Assembly (NCBI GenBank): GCA_018396535.1
Contig: JAGTQC010000001.1
Location: forward strand, 62,001 to 126,000
Origin: Candidatus Bathyarchaeota archaeon
Lineage (GTDB): Archaea > Thermoproteota > CALKCG01 > B24 > DRYS01
Direction of reading: 5' to 3'
DNA: 64,000 nucleotides
Below the pieces are notes generated by a model, which saw nothing but the letters and a program-made list of their open reading frames with translations, was not told where the DNA came from and searched no databases. The translations under genes and the position numbers were made by a program. Shown here one piece after another: positions 35,212-44,915 of the stretch (its first letter is position 1; each line of letters starts with the position of its first letter).

Positions 35212-36135
35212 ATGTTCTATACATCGATCTATGCTAAGGATGTAGAGTTAGTTTCAAAGTTTCCATGGAAGATCGGTATAGTTGGATTTATGGTATATCC
35301 AGAGCTTCAAAGGACTAATACAGGTGTGGCTGAGAAGTTAAAGTCTATACTGGATGATAGGTTTTTCGACCTTATAGAACTCTACGACGTAAGCGATGAA
35401 GATTGGGAGATACTGGAGAAGTATAGATATAGAGTCGATTTCTCAATAGGTGTTCAACCAGATATTCTTGCTAAGGGGGTTAACCCATCTTCGCTAGATG
35501 AATCTGAGAGAATTAAAGCTATCGAAGTCTTGAAGAATAAGATTAGAATAGCCGGTGAGAGGGGGATAAGATATCTAGCCTTATGCTCGGGACCATTCCC
35601 CGATAGTAATCTAGTTGAGAAAGCGAAGAAGGCTTTAGTTAATACTCTAGTAGAGCTTGCTTCCCATGCATCAAAGTATGGTGTAACGATACTACTGGAG
35701 AGTTTCGATACAAAATGGGATAGAAAGAGGTTAATAGGAAGCTTGGCTGATGCATCCGAGATTTTAGAGAAGGTTAAAGCTAGATATAATAACGTAGCTC
35801 TATTATGGGATTTAAGTCATGGCCCACTTCTCGATGAAAAACCTGAAATGTTGAGTAAGTATCGAGATCTAATAGGACATATCCATATAGGATGTGCTAA
35901 AAGTATCGATGGAAAGCTTCTTGATACACATCCAGGCTTCTATAGACCTGGAGCTATAAACGACGAAAGAGATGTAGCTAGGCTACTAGAAATCCTATAC
36001 GATATAGAGTATAAAGGAGCCATAAGTTTCGAAGTTAGACCAGAGGAAGGACAGGATCCGAGAGAGGTTTTAGCTACAGCTAAATCCGTATTGGTTAGAG
36101 CGTATCAAATATTCCTAGAGAGAAGACTTAGCTGA
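35212..36135 (+). CDS. Sugar phosphate isomerase/epimerase family (xylose isomerase-like TIM barrel)
   Basis: 307-residue TIM barrel: GERGIRYLALCSGPFPDSN, VTILLESFDTKWDRKRLIGS (metal glutamate), VALLWDLSHGPLLDEKPEML (aspartate/histidine), IGHIHIGCAKSID and ISFEVRPEEGQDP fit the AP_endonuc_2 superfamily metal site. The ATG at 35212 follows GGAGGGTG. It lies between ilvN and ilvC on the same strand with 12 bases to ilvC, so it is probably in the operon, but no step of branched-chain synthesis is known to need it. Substrate unknown. Confidence 0.8.
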   Translation: MFYTSIYAKDVELVSKFPWKIGIVGFMVYPELQRTNTGVAEKLKSILDDRFFDLIELYDVSDEDWEILEKYRYRVDFSIGVQPDILAKGVNPSSLDESERIKAIEVLKNKIRIAGERGIRYLALCSGPFPDSNLVEKAKKALVNTLVELASHASKYGVTILLESFDTKWDRKRLIGSLADASEILEKVKARYNNVALLWDLSHGPLLDEKPEMLSKYRDLIGHIHIGCAKSIDGKLLDTHPGFYRPGAINDERDVARLLEILYDIEYKGAISFEVRPEEGQDPREVLATAKSVLVRAYQIFLERRLS

Positions 36136-36147
36136 GATGATGATTCT

Positions 36148-37137
36148 ATGCTAAAGATATATCGAGATGAGGATGTATCGCTAGAACCGCTTAAAGATGA
36201 GTTAATAGCTGTTATAGGCTATGGGAGCCAAGGAAGAGCACAAGCACTAAACTTTAGGGATAGCGGATTAAACGTTATAGTTGGCGTTAGATTTGGAGGA
36301 GAATCCTGGAAATTAGCTTCTAGCGATGGGTTTGATGTATATCCAATAGATGAGGCATGCGAAAAAGCAGATGTGATACATATACTTATACCAGATATGG
36401 TTCAGCCTGAAGTATATAGTAAGTATATAGAAGCTAAGCTTAAACCTGGTAAGACCCTAGGATTTGCTCACGGATTTAATATACACTTCAAGCAGATAAT
36501 TCCACCAGGATGTGTGGATGTGATTATGGTTGCACCTAAAGCTCCTGGACCTAAAGTCCGCGAACTATATCTTAAAGGATTCGGTGTACCTGCACTAGTG
36601 GCGGTACACCAAGATTATACTGGGTTTGCTTTGGATAAAGCTCTAGCTATGGCTAAAGCTTTAGGGTGCACTAGAGCTGGCGTCATAGAGACGACTTTTA
36701 AAGATGAAACTGAAAGCGACCTTATAGGGGAGCAGACAGTCCTAGTGGGAGGTATATTAGAGCTTATAAAAAATGGTTTTGAAGCACTAGTCGAAGCAGG
36801 GTATCCAGAAGAGTTAGCGTATTTTGAAGCGTGTAACGAAGCTAAACTTATAGTCGATCTGATATATGAAGGAGGGTTTACGAAGATGCTTAGAAGCGTA
36901 TCAGATACAGCTAAGCATGGTGGTTTAACAGTTGGACCTAGGATCATAGATCAACATGTCAAGGAGAATATGCGTAAAGCTATTGAATACGTGAAAAGTG
37001 GAAGATATGCTGAGGAGTGGATTAAAGAGTATAAGGCAGGTATGCCAAACCTTAAAGCTCTTCTATCGAAGATAGAGAACCATCCTATAGAAATTATAGG
37101 AAGAAGACTACGTAAACTATCAGGCCTAGAAGAGTAG
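36148..37137 (+). CDS. ilvC: Ketol-acid reductoisomerase
   Basis: Reduces and rearranges acetolactate with NAD(P)H. 329 residues (class I): Rossmann motif [24 protein letters not shown]-like [28 protein letters not shown], and the knotted C-terminal domain with [17 protein letters not shown] and [17 protein letters not shown] carrying the magnesium acidic residues. Last gene of the operon, convergent with tyrA 22 bases away. Confidence 0.96.
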   Translation: MLKIYRDEDVSLEPLKDELIAVIGYGSQGRAQALNFRDSGLNVIVGVRFGGESWKLASSDGFDVYPIDEACEKADVIHILIPDMVQPEVYSKYIEAKLKPGKTLGFAHGFNIHFKQIIPPGCVDVIMVAPKAPGPKVRELYLKGFGVPALVAVHQDYTGFALDKALAMAKALGCTRAGVIETTFKDETESDLIGEQTVLVGGILELIKNGFEALVEAGYPEELAYFEACNEAKLIVDLIYEGGFTKMLRSVSDTAKHGGLTVGPRIIDQHVKENMRKAIEYVKSGRYAEEWIKEYKAGMPNLKALLSKIENHPIEIIGRRLRKLSGLEE

Positions 37138-37159
37138 AGGTAAACTTTTCCTCTCAATC

Positions 37160-37957
37160 TCAAGTTTTTATAGTTGAAAGCTTATCTAAAGCTTCTTTAA
37201 GTATACTCCAAGTCTTACCATCCATTAGACTTAGACGTCTAGCATACTCTATGAAGCTAACCCTACATTCACCATAATATGGGTTTAATTCCTGTATCTC
37301 CCTTATAACATCAAATATCCTTCCAAACCTTCTGAGCATCCTCAAAGTATATTTCAGTGACGCTGTAGAGTATTTCTCTATATCATCTGGTTTGGCATAT
37401 TCTACCAGCGTTAGAGCAAAAGCCATATAGGATAGATGGTGTATACACTGTATGATAGACATCATTTTGTCATGCTCATCTACAGTTGAGAGTATAACCT
37501 CTAACCCAGTATCCTTTAATAACGATACAAATTTGCTAAGGGATTCATTAGAGCATCTAGCAGGTATAACTACGATCTTAAGCTTCGATATCTTCCTAAC
37601 CGATGGACCAAATAGAGGATGAAGGCTTACATACTCTATACCCTTCGGTAGAATCTTAGAGACTTCTGGTACGACATAAGTTTTCACAGAAGATATATCT
37701 GAAATTATAGACCCAATCTTCAACCAGCTGGATAGCTTAGATATCGTATCTACAACAAACATAGACGGAACAGTAACTATGCATATATCTGCATACGCTG
37801 TAGAGTCGTACCCACCCCAATCGACACCTATACGTCTAGCTACAAGCTTAGCTCTATCTAAATCTCTACTAACTAAGATAATCCTGGATACATATGGTTT
37901 AAGTAGCCGGGATAGGAGACGCCCCATCCCGCCTGAACCTACTACAGCTACAGTTAA
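37160..37957 (-). CDS. tyrA: Prephenate dehydrogenase (TyrA)
   Basis: Oxidative decarboxylation of prephenate for tyrosine. The track start (ATG 37927) falls inside the NAD motif; in-frame upstream codons give TVAVVGSGGMGRLLSR, the intact GxGGMG Rossmann start, so the gene must begin about ten codons earlier. No ATG, GTG or TTG exists there. TTA at 37955-37957 sits exactly where the initiator is expected, overlaps the pheA stop as TTAA and follows GGAAGGT; ATA 37972 is an alternative. The protein of about 265 residues continues with SDISSVKTYVVPE and YVSLHPLFGPSVRK (catalytic histidine region), then a helical dimer domain. Last gene of the aromatic operon. Confidence 0.88.
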   Translation of the reverse strand, partial: LTVAVVGSGGMGRLLSRLLKPYVSRIILVSRDLDRAKLVARRIGVDWGGYDSTAYADICIVTVPSMFVVDTISKLSSWLKIGSIISDISSVKTYVVPEVSKILPKGIEYVSLHPLFGPSVRKISKLKIVVIPARCSNESLSKFVSLLKDTGLEVILSTVDEHDKMMSIIQCIHHLSYMAFALTLVEYAKPDDIEKYSTASLKYTLRMLRRFGRIFDVIREIQELNPYYGECRVSFIEYARRLSLMDGKTWSILKEALDKLSTIKT

Positions 37958-39030
37958 GTTACCTTCCTGTATGAACCTAGAATTTTCACGAATAACGCTC
38001 TCCCCCTTAAATCTTCTATAGCTTCCTTACAAGCATCATCATCTCTATGACCTTCGAAATCTACGTAAAACATATATTCCCAAGGTCTACCCTTAATCGG
38101 GCGGGACTCTATCTTAGTCAAATTTATACCTCTCTCCGCGAACACACTTAGAGCTTTATATAAAGCACCAGGTTTATGATGCGTAGAGAATATTATTGAA
38201 GTTTTACACCCATCCATCCTAGGAGAATCTTCCCACCCTAAGAGAAAGAATCTCGTGTAATTATCTCGATAATCTTCTATACCTTTAGCTATTATCTCAC
38301 CTCCATACAATCTAGCTGCAAGTTCTGAACCTATAGCAGCCATGTACTCACTTTCTAACGCCATCTTAACGGCTCGACTTGTACTCGTAGCTTCACGTAT
38401 CTCCACACCTTTAAGAGCTCTTTCTATGAAATTCCTACACTGATTTATAGCTTGGGGATGACTTACAAGTATCTTAACATCTTCTATCTTAATTCCTGGT
38501 TTACCTATAAGGTTGAGTCGTATCCTATGCTCGAGCTCGCCGCATATCTTAAGCTTAGTTTCAAATAGTAGATCTAAAGTCTCGTTTACACCCCCTTCTA
38601 TAGAGTTCTCGATAGGGACTACACCATAATCTACCTCCCCTTCTTCGACTGCTCTAAATACATCCCTTATAGATGGGTATTCTTTAAATTCGATAGACTC
38701 CTCTAACGGGAAGAATCTTCTAGCAGCCTCCTCGCTGAAGCTACCTCTAGGTCCTAGAAATGCTACCTTTGGAGCATTTTGAGATGCACGACACAAATCT
38801 ATAATCCTACGATATATCGACAAAACAGTATCAGGGTTTAAACCAAGTTTTAAAGATTCTAACCTAACATTAGAGAGAACTTCCCATTCCCTAATTAAGT
38901 CAATGACAGGTAACCCCTCTCTACGCTTAATTTCACCTATGACTTTTGCTATAGAAGACCTTCTAGCTAGAAGCTCTACTATACGTTTATCTATCTTATC
39001 TATTTCTCTACGTAGCTCATCTATATTCAT
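37954..39030 (-). CDS. pheA: Chorismate mutase / prephenate dehydratase (P-protein)
   Basis: 358 residues with three parts: N-terminal AroQ chorismate mutase (MNIDELRREIDKIDKRIVELLARR, to about residue 85), prephenate dehydratase (KVAFLGPRGSFSEEAARRF, VPIENSIEGGVNETLDLL, and DNYTRFFLLG, the catalytic TRF motif), and a C-terminal ACT domain with the phenylalanine-binding ESRP motif. Feedback control by phenylalanine is expected. Its start overlaps aroC by 14 bases. Confidence 0.95.
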   Translation of the reverse strand: MNIDELRREIDKIDKRIVELLARRSSIAKVIGEIKRREGLPVIDLIREWEVLSNVRLESLKLGLNPDTVLSIYRRIIDLCRASQNAPKVAFLGPRGSFSEEAARRFFPLEESIEFKEYPSIRDVFRAVEEGEVDYGVVPIENSIEGGVNETLDLLFETKLKICGELEHRIRLNLIGKPGIKIEDVKILVSHPQAINQCRNFIERALKGVEIREATSTSRAVKMALESEYMAAIGSELAARLYGGEIIAKGIEDYRDNYTRFFLLGWEDSPRMDGCKTSIIFSTHHKPGALYKALSVFAERGINLTKIESRPIKGRPWEYMFYVDFEGHRDDDACKEAIEDLRGRALFVKILGSYRKVT

Positions 39031-40123
39031 CCTTTATCACCGTCGGTATCAATCCTTGATTCACGCAGTGATCTGCTATTACGAAGGCTAAGCATGCTTC
39101 TACAACTGGAAGAGCTCTTATACCTATACATGGATCATATTTACCCCATGCTTCTAAATAATCATTTGTCATAGTTTTAAGGTTGATTGTTTCAACCCTC
39201 TTCCTTATGGTAGATGGGGGTTTAAAAGATACACGGACATGTATAGGGCTACCGGTAGATAATCCTCCGAGAACACCTCCACATTTATTGCTCTTTAGAT
39301 AAACTTTACCATCCGATATAACGTAAGGGTCTATGAACTCTGTCCCCTTCATAGAAGCTGCTTCAAATCCTAGACCGATACTTAAAGCTCTAACACCTGG
39401 TATAGCGAACATCATGGAGGCTATATCTACATCAAGTCCATGAAATATGGGATCGCCTAAACCCGGAGGTACATTGAAAGCGAAGACTTCAACCATACTA
39501 CCTATGCTATCACCTTCCTCTATCGAGTGCTTCAACACATCTTCCATACTTGGTATTAATTCAGGTATAGCGCATCTAACAGGGTTTTCATACACCTTAC
39601 GTAATTCATCTATGGTCGGAAGTCTATCAGAACATACACATCCTATCTGGCATACATGACCATAAACTTCTATACCTATTATTCTGAGAAGCTTTTTAGC
39701 TATAGCTCCAGCTATTACAAACGATATGGTAATTCTACCTGAGAATCTACCACCGCCTCTATAGTCGTTGAAGCCCCCGTATCTTACGTAAGCTGGATAA
39801 TCCGCATGACCAGGTCTGGGTTTAACTCTAAAAACCTCGTATGGCCTAGAATCTACATCTCTATTACTCACGATTACGCATATAGGCGCCCCAGTTGTAT
39901 AACCATCCAGAACGCCAGAGACGATCTTAGCTATATCCTGCTCAGTTCTACTAGTAGAGTATGGTGTGGAACCAGGTTTACGTTTATCAAGCTCCCTTTG
40001 TATATCATCTTCACTAAGTTTCAATCCAGCCGGACAACCGTCTATTACAGCTCCTATCAGTATACCATGACTCTCACCGAAGCATGTAAGTGTAAGCCGT
40101 CTACCGAAGCTATTAGCCGACAA
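39017..40123 (-). CDS. aroC: Chorismate synthase
   Basis: FMN-dependent last step to chorismate. 368 residues: LTCFGESHGILIGAVIDGCPAG, the FMN/substrate region RPGHADYPAYVRYGG and YRGGGRFSGRITISFVIAGAIAKKLL are all conserved. In the middle of the unidirectional aromatic operon, overlapping aroA by 11 bases and pheA by 14. Confidence 0.96.
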   Translation of the reverse strand: MSANSFGRRLTLTCFGESHGILIGAVIDGCPAGLKLSEDDIQRELDKRKPGSTPYSTSRTEQDIAKIVSGVLDGYTTGAPICVIVSNRDVDSRPYEVFRVKPRPGHADYPAYVRYGGFNDYRGGGRFSGRITISFVIAGAIAKKLLRIIGIEVYGHVCQIGCVCSDRLPTIDELRKVYENPVRCAIPELIPSMEDVLKHSIEEGDSIGSMVEVFAFNVPPGLGDPIFHGLDVDIASMMFAIPGVRALSIGLGFEAASMKGTEFIDPYVISDGKVYLKSNKCGGVLGGLSTGSPIHVRVSFKPPSTIRKRVETINLKTMTNDYLEAWGKYDPCIGIRALPVVEACLAFVIADHCVNQGLIPTVIKDEYR

Positions 40124-41402
40124 TCTTGAACCTTCCTCCTATAGCTTCAAGATCTGCTAAAAACTTAGGGTAAGATTTAGATACTGATTCAAAGTTATCG
40201 ACTATAACTCCTCTACGACTACCTAAACCTATCACAGCTAAGGCCATAGCGATTCTATGATCTCTCCAAGAATATGCGTATCCTCCATCTACACTTCCAG
40301 ATCCATAGATGATTATCGAATCATCATCTACTTCGACTCTAACACCTATACGGATAAGTTCTGATACGATAGCTTTCAATCTATCTGACTCCTTAAACCT
40401 TAACCTTCTACAACCCTTAATCCTTGAGATACCCTTACAAAAACATGCTAGAGCTGCAAGTGGAGGAGCCAGATCAGGCGAATCCCTAATATCTATGTCG
40501 AATCCATTTAGAGGGCGGTTACCCTCTACCTCTACATAATCATCTCCAAAATGAATATTCACACCTAAACCTTCCACTATATCTACTATGCATCTATCTG
40601 GTTGTATATCATACTTAGTTAAACCATATATTCTAACCTTGGATGGAATAATGGAACACGCTACTATCATAAAAGATGAAGAGGAATAATCGCCTGGAAC
40701 TTTACATATCGTAGGTGTAATATATTCCTGTCCAGCTTCAACTCTGAAATAGCTATACCCATCACGATCGATTCTGATTCCAAAATCCCTTAATATGTTT
40801 AGCGTCATATCTACATAACCCTTAGATTCGAGTTCTCCCACAACTTCTAGTAAGGAATCTTTCCTCGCTTTAGGTAAAGCAAAGAGAAGCCCAGATACAT
40901 ATTGAGAACTTATACTACCGTCAATCCAGGTGGATCCACCAGGTATACCTCCACCGAATACGACTATAGGTGGAAGACCATTCATACGTGTAGAGTATAT
41001 CTCTACACCAAGTCTTCTCAATGCATCTAATAGAGGAGCCATCGGTCTCATCCTTAAGGATTCATCACCTGTTAACACCGTTATCCCTGATGCTAACGGT
41101 GCTATAGAGGATAGAAGACGTATAGCTGTAGCAGATCCGCCGCAATCTATGATATCACTAGGTGTTTCTAGATGACCTGAAGATGCTATCTTAAATAGGT
41201 ATTCATTTGACGATACCCTAGCTCCGAAGTTTTTACATGCCTTAACTGTTACGATTGTATCATCGCATATCGATGGATTCTCTATAATCGTATCACCGTT
41301 AGAAAGTAGTGATGCTATAAGATATCTGATCGTATAGGATTTCGACGGCTGGCTACGTATAGAGCCCTCTAATCTCTCGGTTGGTTCAAATAAAACCTTC
41401 AT
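40113..41402 (-). CDS. aroA: EPSP synthase (3-phosphoshikimate 1-carboxyvinyltransferase)
   Basis: 429-residue two-domain inside-out barrel enzyme. GGSATAIRLLSSIAPLASG (phosphoenolpyruvate loop), LTGDESLRMRPMAPLLDALR, FKESDRLKAI and SWRDHRIAMALAVIGL are the family signatures. Follows aroK by eight bases. Confidence 0.96.
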   Translation of the reverse strand: MKVLFEPTERLEGSIRSQPSKSYTIRYLIASLLSNGDTIIENPSICDDTIVTVKACKNFGARVSSNEYLFKIASSGHLETPSDIIDCGGSATAIRLLSSIAPLASGITVLTGDESLRMRPMAPLLDALRRLGVEIYSTRMNGLPPIVVFGGGIPGGSTWIDGSISSQYVSGLLFALPKARKDSLLEVVGELESKGYVDMTLNILRDFGIRIDRDGYSYFRVEAGQEYITPTICKVPGDYSSSSFMIVACSIIPSKVRIYGLTKYDIQPDRCIVDIVEGLGVNIHFGDDYVEVEGNRPLNGFDIDIRDSPDLAPPLAALACFCKGISRIKGCRRLRFKESDRLKAIVSELIRIGVRVEVDDDSIIIYGSGSVDGGYAYSWRDHRIAMALAVIGLGSRRGVIVDNFESVSKSYPKFLADLEAIGGRFKIVG

Positions 41403-41410
41403 AATACACT

Positions 41411-42298
41411 CTACTCCTCTCTACAACTGGATACATAACTATTGTTTATATCGACAATCCTAACTTCCCCATCTAGGTTAGACCATACGTCGACTACTCT
41501 ATCTACATCATCATCTTTCACAATTGCAGCTAACGCAGGCCCTTTTCCAGATGGAGAAGCAGCTAACGCTCCAACATTTAAAGCACCTAGCAGTGGATCT
41601 ATATCATAACCTAAAGCTAGAGAGACAGCTAGACCATTAAGATTCATAGCATCCATCCAGTATCCAGCTATAGAGAGACGCCAAGCCGATCTAAAAATAT
41701 TCTCGAACCGTTTAAAACGTGCTACATCTACCTCAGCTGTATAGCATTCGCTTTCAGGTATATGTAATACTACCTTCAACCTACCCCTAATTTTAGATCT
41801 ATGTATGATATCACGAGTAAGGTTATCGGTAATGGTTAATCCCCCAAGCATAGATGCTGATGCATCATCGAAAGCTCCTGTAATCGTAACCCCTGCTTTA
41901 ATAGATGCATTAACAGCCAAGTCTAGAGCAGTTCTTAGTTTATCGTTAAAGTTGGCGAAACGTAACCCCAGAGCTTCAATAGCTGCAAGCACGACAGCAT
42001 TCGAAGCTGCGCTACTACTTTTTAATCCCCTAGCTATAGGTATGCCGGATCTTATCTTAACCTTAGCTTTATATCCATTCCTTAATCCTACATAGCTAGC
42101 TACCTCTGAAAGACACGTTTCCACCAACTTTGTATCTTTCGGTTGGAAACCTTCGAATTCAATGCTAATTCCATCACCGGATTCTATCTCCACACATGCT
42201 TCGAGACGTAAATCTATACTTAAAGCCGCACCTAGACCTGTAGCTAAAGCGTTAACAATAGATATGGCGGCAAAAGTCGTTGCTCTGCCTTTACCCAT
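41411..42298 (-). CDS. aroK: Archaeal shikimate kinase (GHMP family)
   Basis: 295-residue GHMP-type kinase, unrelated to bacterial AroK. The GHMP ATP loop is IPIARGLKSSSAASNAVVLAAI, with ITGAFDDASASMLGGL and LAASPSGKGPALAAI downstream; the sequence agrees with archaeal shikimate kinase rather than homoserine or mevalonate kinase, and the placement between aroE and aroA decides it. Confidence 0.93.
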   Translation of the reverse strand: MGKGRATTFAAISIVNALATGLGAALSIDLRLEACVEIESGDGISIEFEGFQPKDTKLVETCLSEVASYVGLRNGYKAKVKIRSGIPIARGLKSSSAASNAVVLAAIEALGLRFANFNDKLRTALDLAVNASIKAGVTITGAFDDASASMLGGLTITDNLTRDIIHRSKIRGRLKVVLHIPESECYTAEVDVARFKRFENIFRSAWRLSIAGYWMDAMNLNGLAVSLALGYDIDPLLGALNVGALAASPSGKGPALAAIVKDDDVDRVVDVWSNLDGEVRIVDINNSYVSSCREE

Positions 42299-43148
42299 GC
42301 CTTAGAAGCTCCTCCTCTGCTACTTTGAACATAAGATCTAGCGGTGGAAATATACCGAACCATAACTTGAACGAGTATGCAGCTTGATACACTAGCATAG
42401 GTAAGCCATTAATCGTGATCGCCCCTCTAAGTCTAGCTTCTCTTAGAAGCTGTGTTTCGGTAGGCCAGTAAATCATATCGAAGACTACATGACTACGATC
42501 TATAAGCGATGGAGAAATAGGGTACCCAGGTATAGTCATACCTACAGGAGTGGCGTTGACTATTATATCCGCTTTAGGTATGATCATCCTTTGATCAGAA
42601 TCAGATAAACTGCCATACGTAATTTTAGCATTAGAAGTTAGCGAAGAAAATTTACCAGCAACAGTCTTAGCCTTTTCCACAGTCCTGTTAAGTATTGTTA
42701 TCCTACATGGAATCATAGAGAGACGGTATACTAGAGCTCTAGCAGCTCCACCAGCTCCTATCACAACTATATGGAGCCCATCGAAATTGTTTACGATAGA
42801 TCTTAAGGTTTCAAATGCTCCAATACCATCTGTGGTATATCCTACAAATGCCCCATCAGTTTCTACGACAGTATTCACAGACTCTACCAACGCAGCTTCT
42901 TCGTCGAGCTTATCAAGATAAGAGATTATTTCATTTTTAAAGGGCATCGTTACGTTAAATCCTTTAATTCCAAGTGCTTTCATACCATGGACAGCCTCCT
43001 TAAGCATACTAGGCTTTATATGGAACGCTACGTAAACAGCATTTATCCCTAAAGCATCTATAGCAGCGTTATGTATTATAGGACTTAAGCTATGCTCTAT
43101 AGGATAACCTATAACTCCGTATAAACTGGTGCGACCTGAAAGCCTCAT
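42291..43148 (-). CDS. aroE: Shikimate dehydrogenase
   Basis: 285 residues: shikimate site LYGVIGYPIEHSLSPIIHNAA, catalytic lysine in FNVTMPFKNEIISYLD, TTDGIGAFETL, NADP loop IVVIGAGGAARALVYRL with NRTVEKAKT, and MLVYQAAYSFKLWFG at the end. Overlaps aroK by eight bases and aroD by four. Confidence 0.96.
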   Translation of the reverse strand: MRLSGRTSLYGVIGYPIEHSLSPIIHNAAIDALGINAVYVAFHIKPSMLKEAVHGMKALGIKGFNVTMPFKNEIISYLDKLDEEAALVESVNTVVETDGAFVGYTTDGIGAFETLRSIVNNFDGLHIVVIGAGGAARALVYRLSMIPCRITILNRTVEKAKTVAGKFSSLTSNAKITYGSLSDSDQRMIIPKADIIVNATPVGMTIPGYPISPSLIDRSHVVFDMIYWPTETQLLREARLRGAITINGLPMLVYQAAYSFKLWFGIFPPLDLMFKVAEEELLRHG

Positions 43149-43849
43149 AGCCCTATCGCTACGTATATTTGTTTAAGTTTATCAATAGGTATTTGATCTG
43201 GAGCCGTTTGATACTCGTAGCTCAGCGATGCATAAGTATACTCTGATCCGTAAAGTGGAGCTAATATACGTGCAGGTAAGCCGTAACGCCCCATAGAAAC
43301 GCAGACGATTCTACCTTTTTTAGAGACATTCATGGTAAACGTTAAGAGAAGCAAACTATCTTCCCAACTTCTAGCGAAAGTAGCTATCTTGCATATATCG
43401 CATCCAGTACCTCTTATGGATTCGAATAATGACGTAAGACTATATAAGCCGGGCGTCTTATCGAAATCATGATATGAAACGATAACCTGAACTCCTGTGC
43501 TCTTAAATCTTTCTACGATCTTCTCTATATCCATAACATCGCGTTCTATATCTACATAATCTACACTAGAGTATACAGCTTCCTCCAATACAGATATCCT
43601 AGACTTCTCACCCCATTTCCAGAATCCTCCATGAGATCTGGCTCTGACAGTAGCTATGACAGGTATACCACTATTCACAGCATAGTTGATAACATCCTTA
43701 AACTTACCTATGTCATCAAGATAATCTAACCTTAATTCCATAAGATCTGCTTCAACTTTACAAGCCTCATCGATTAAATAACGAGCTTCATCTACACCCC
43801 TACAAGGTATAGGTACACATATCTTAGGTTTCAAACTATGATTCATCAC
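43145..43849 (-). CDS. aroD: 3-dehydroquinate dehydratase, type I
   Basis: 234-residue class I Schiff-base enzyme: ADLMELRLDYLDD at the front, catalytic histidine in VIVSYHDFDKTPG, Schiff-base lysine in CDICKIATFA, and IVCVSMGRYGLPARILAPLYGSEYTYASL at the end. Overlaps both neighbours by four bases. Confidence 0.95.
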   Translation of the reverse strand: MMNHSLKPKICVPIPCRGVDEARYLIDEACKVEADLMELRLDYLDDIGKFKDVINYAVNSGIPVIATVRARSHGGFWKWGEKSRISVLEEAVYSSVDYVDIERDVMDIEKIVERFKSTGVQVIVSYHDFDKTPGLYSLTSLFESIRGTGCDICKIATFARSWEDSLLLLTFTMNVSKKGRIVCVSMGRYGLPARILAPLYGSEYTYASLSYEYQTAPDQIPIDKLKQIYVAIGL

Positions 43850-44907
43850 CTCTCTATAACACGCATAGAATCAACTAGTATACCAAGATGGCGTGCACCA
43901 GGTTTTACGTATACGAGAACCTCGCATCCAGGTTGCAGTTCAGCTACCGATTTAGATCCATCTGGAGTTATAAGCCTTATAGTCTCAGCATTTTGAAGTA
44001 TAACCTTACCTACATAATCTGCATATACAGCTTCGACTAGTATTAGAGGTCTCCATTCTATCTTAACCCTACATACGTTTACAGGTCTACACTTACCATC
44101 ACGATCGACAATCAGAACATCACTACCTGCTGATAGTTCTGAAAGATATCTTGTCTTACCACCCGGTACGTATATATAGAGACCTACAGGTCCAGCGTTA
44201 ACCCTAAAAGGTCTTGGTTGTACATATGGATTCTTCCACACTTCTGCTTCGACTAGAAAGAGGAAGTTGGATTGACAACCTACAAGCATACCCTCACCCG
44301 GATTCATAAGCTCACAGGTATCTATACATACTCTTGCACCTAAACCTAATGATTTAATCGAGGATATCTTAGCCCTCCTAAGCTCTAAATGTTCAATACC
44401 CTTAAGCGTAGACTTTAACGCTACTATAGATGGATAATCCAGGTCCTTCAAGACCAATCCATCAACACCCAATTCTAATACGTTGGATAGTAATATAGCT
44501 TCATCCAGATTGGATGCTTCGGCTAATATCTTTACCTTTCCTTTAAGCATCGCAATTATATTTTCTAAAGGTATTACATACCAACCTCTACACCTAACTA
44601 ATACAAACTCTAATAGCTTTAATCCTTTCTCGATAGTCCTTGATAGATTTTCTAAATCTATATTAGCATCTAGCTCTAATACGTAGGCTATTCTCTTACC
44701 TTCGGAGATACCTTCAACTAGATCCTCTAAACTATGGACTAGAGATATACCTGAGTTAGTAGATAGGCCCCTACCATCCTGGCTGTAAGGTATAGCTAAC
44801 TTAGATTCTATTATCACGCCATCACATAACTCACCGAGCTTAGCGAGTATACCCTCTACATCCTCGATCCTAGTATTCGAAGGAAGTAGGATCCAAAGTT
44901 CCTTCAC
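43846..44907 (-). CDS. aroB': 3-dehydroquinate synthase II (archaeal AroB')
   Basis: 353-residue archaeal enzyme that converts ADTH to 3-dehydroquinate by NAD-dependent deamination and cyclisation, replacing bacterial AroB. Features: KELWILLP start, LGLGARVCIDTCELMNPGEGMLVGCQSNFLFLVEAE, and NPYVQPRPFRVNAGPVGLYIYVPGGKTRYLSEL, all hallmarks of the family. Stop overlaps aroD by four bases. Confidence 0.95.
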   Translation of the reverse strand: MKELWILLPSNTRIEDVEGILAKLGELCDGVIIESKLAIPYSQDGRGLSTNSGISLVHSLEDLVEGISEGKRIAYVLELDANIDLENLSRTIEKGLKLLEFVLVRCRGWYVIPLENIIAMLKGKVKILAEASNLDEAILLSNVLELGVDGLVLKDLDYPSIVALKSTLKGIEHLELRRAKISSIKSLGLGARVCIDTCELMNPGEGMLVGCQSNFLFLVEAEVWKNPYVQPRPFRVNAGPVGLYIYVPGGKTRYLSELSAGSDVLIVDRDGKCRPVNVCRVKIEWRPLILVEAVYADYVGKVILQNAETIRLITPDGSKSVAELQPGCEVLVYVKPGARHLGILVDSMRVIER

Positions 44908-44915
44908 TTATCAGT

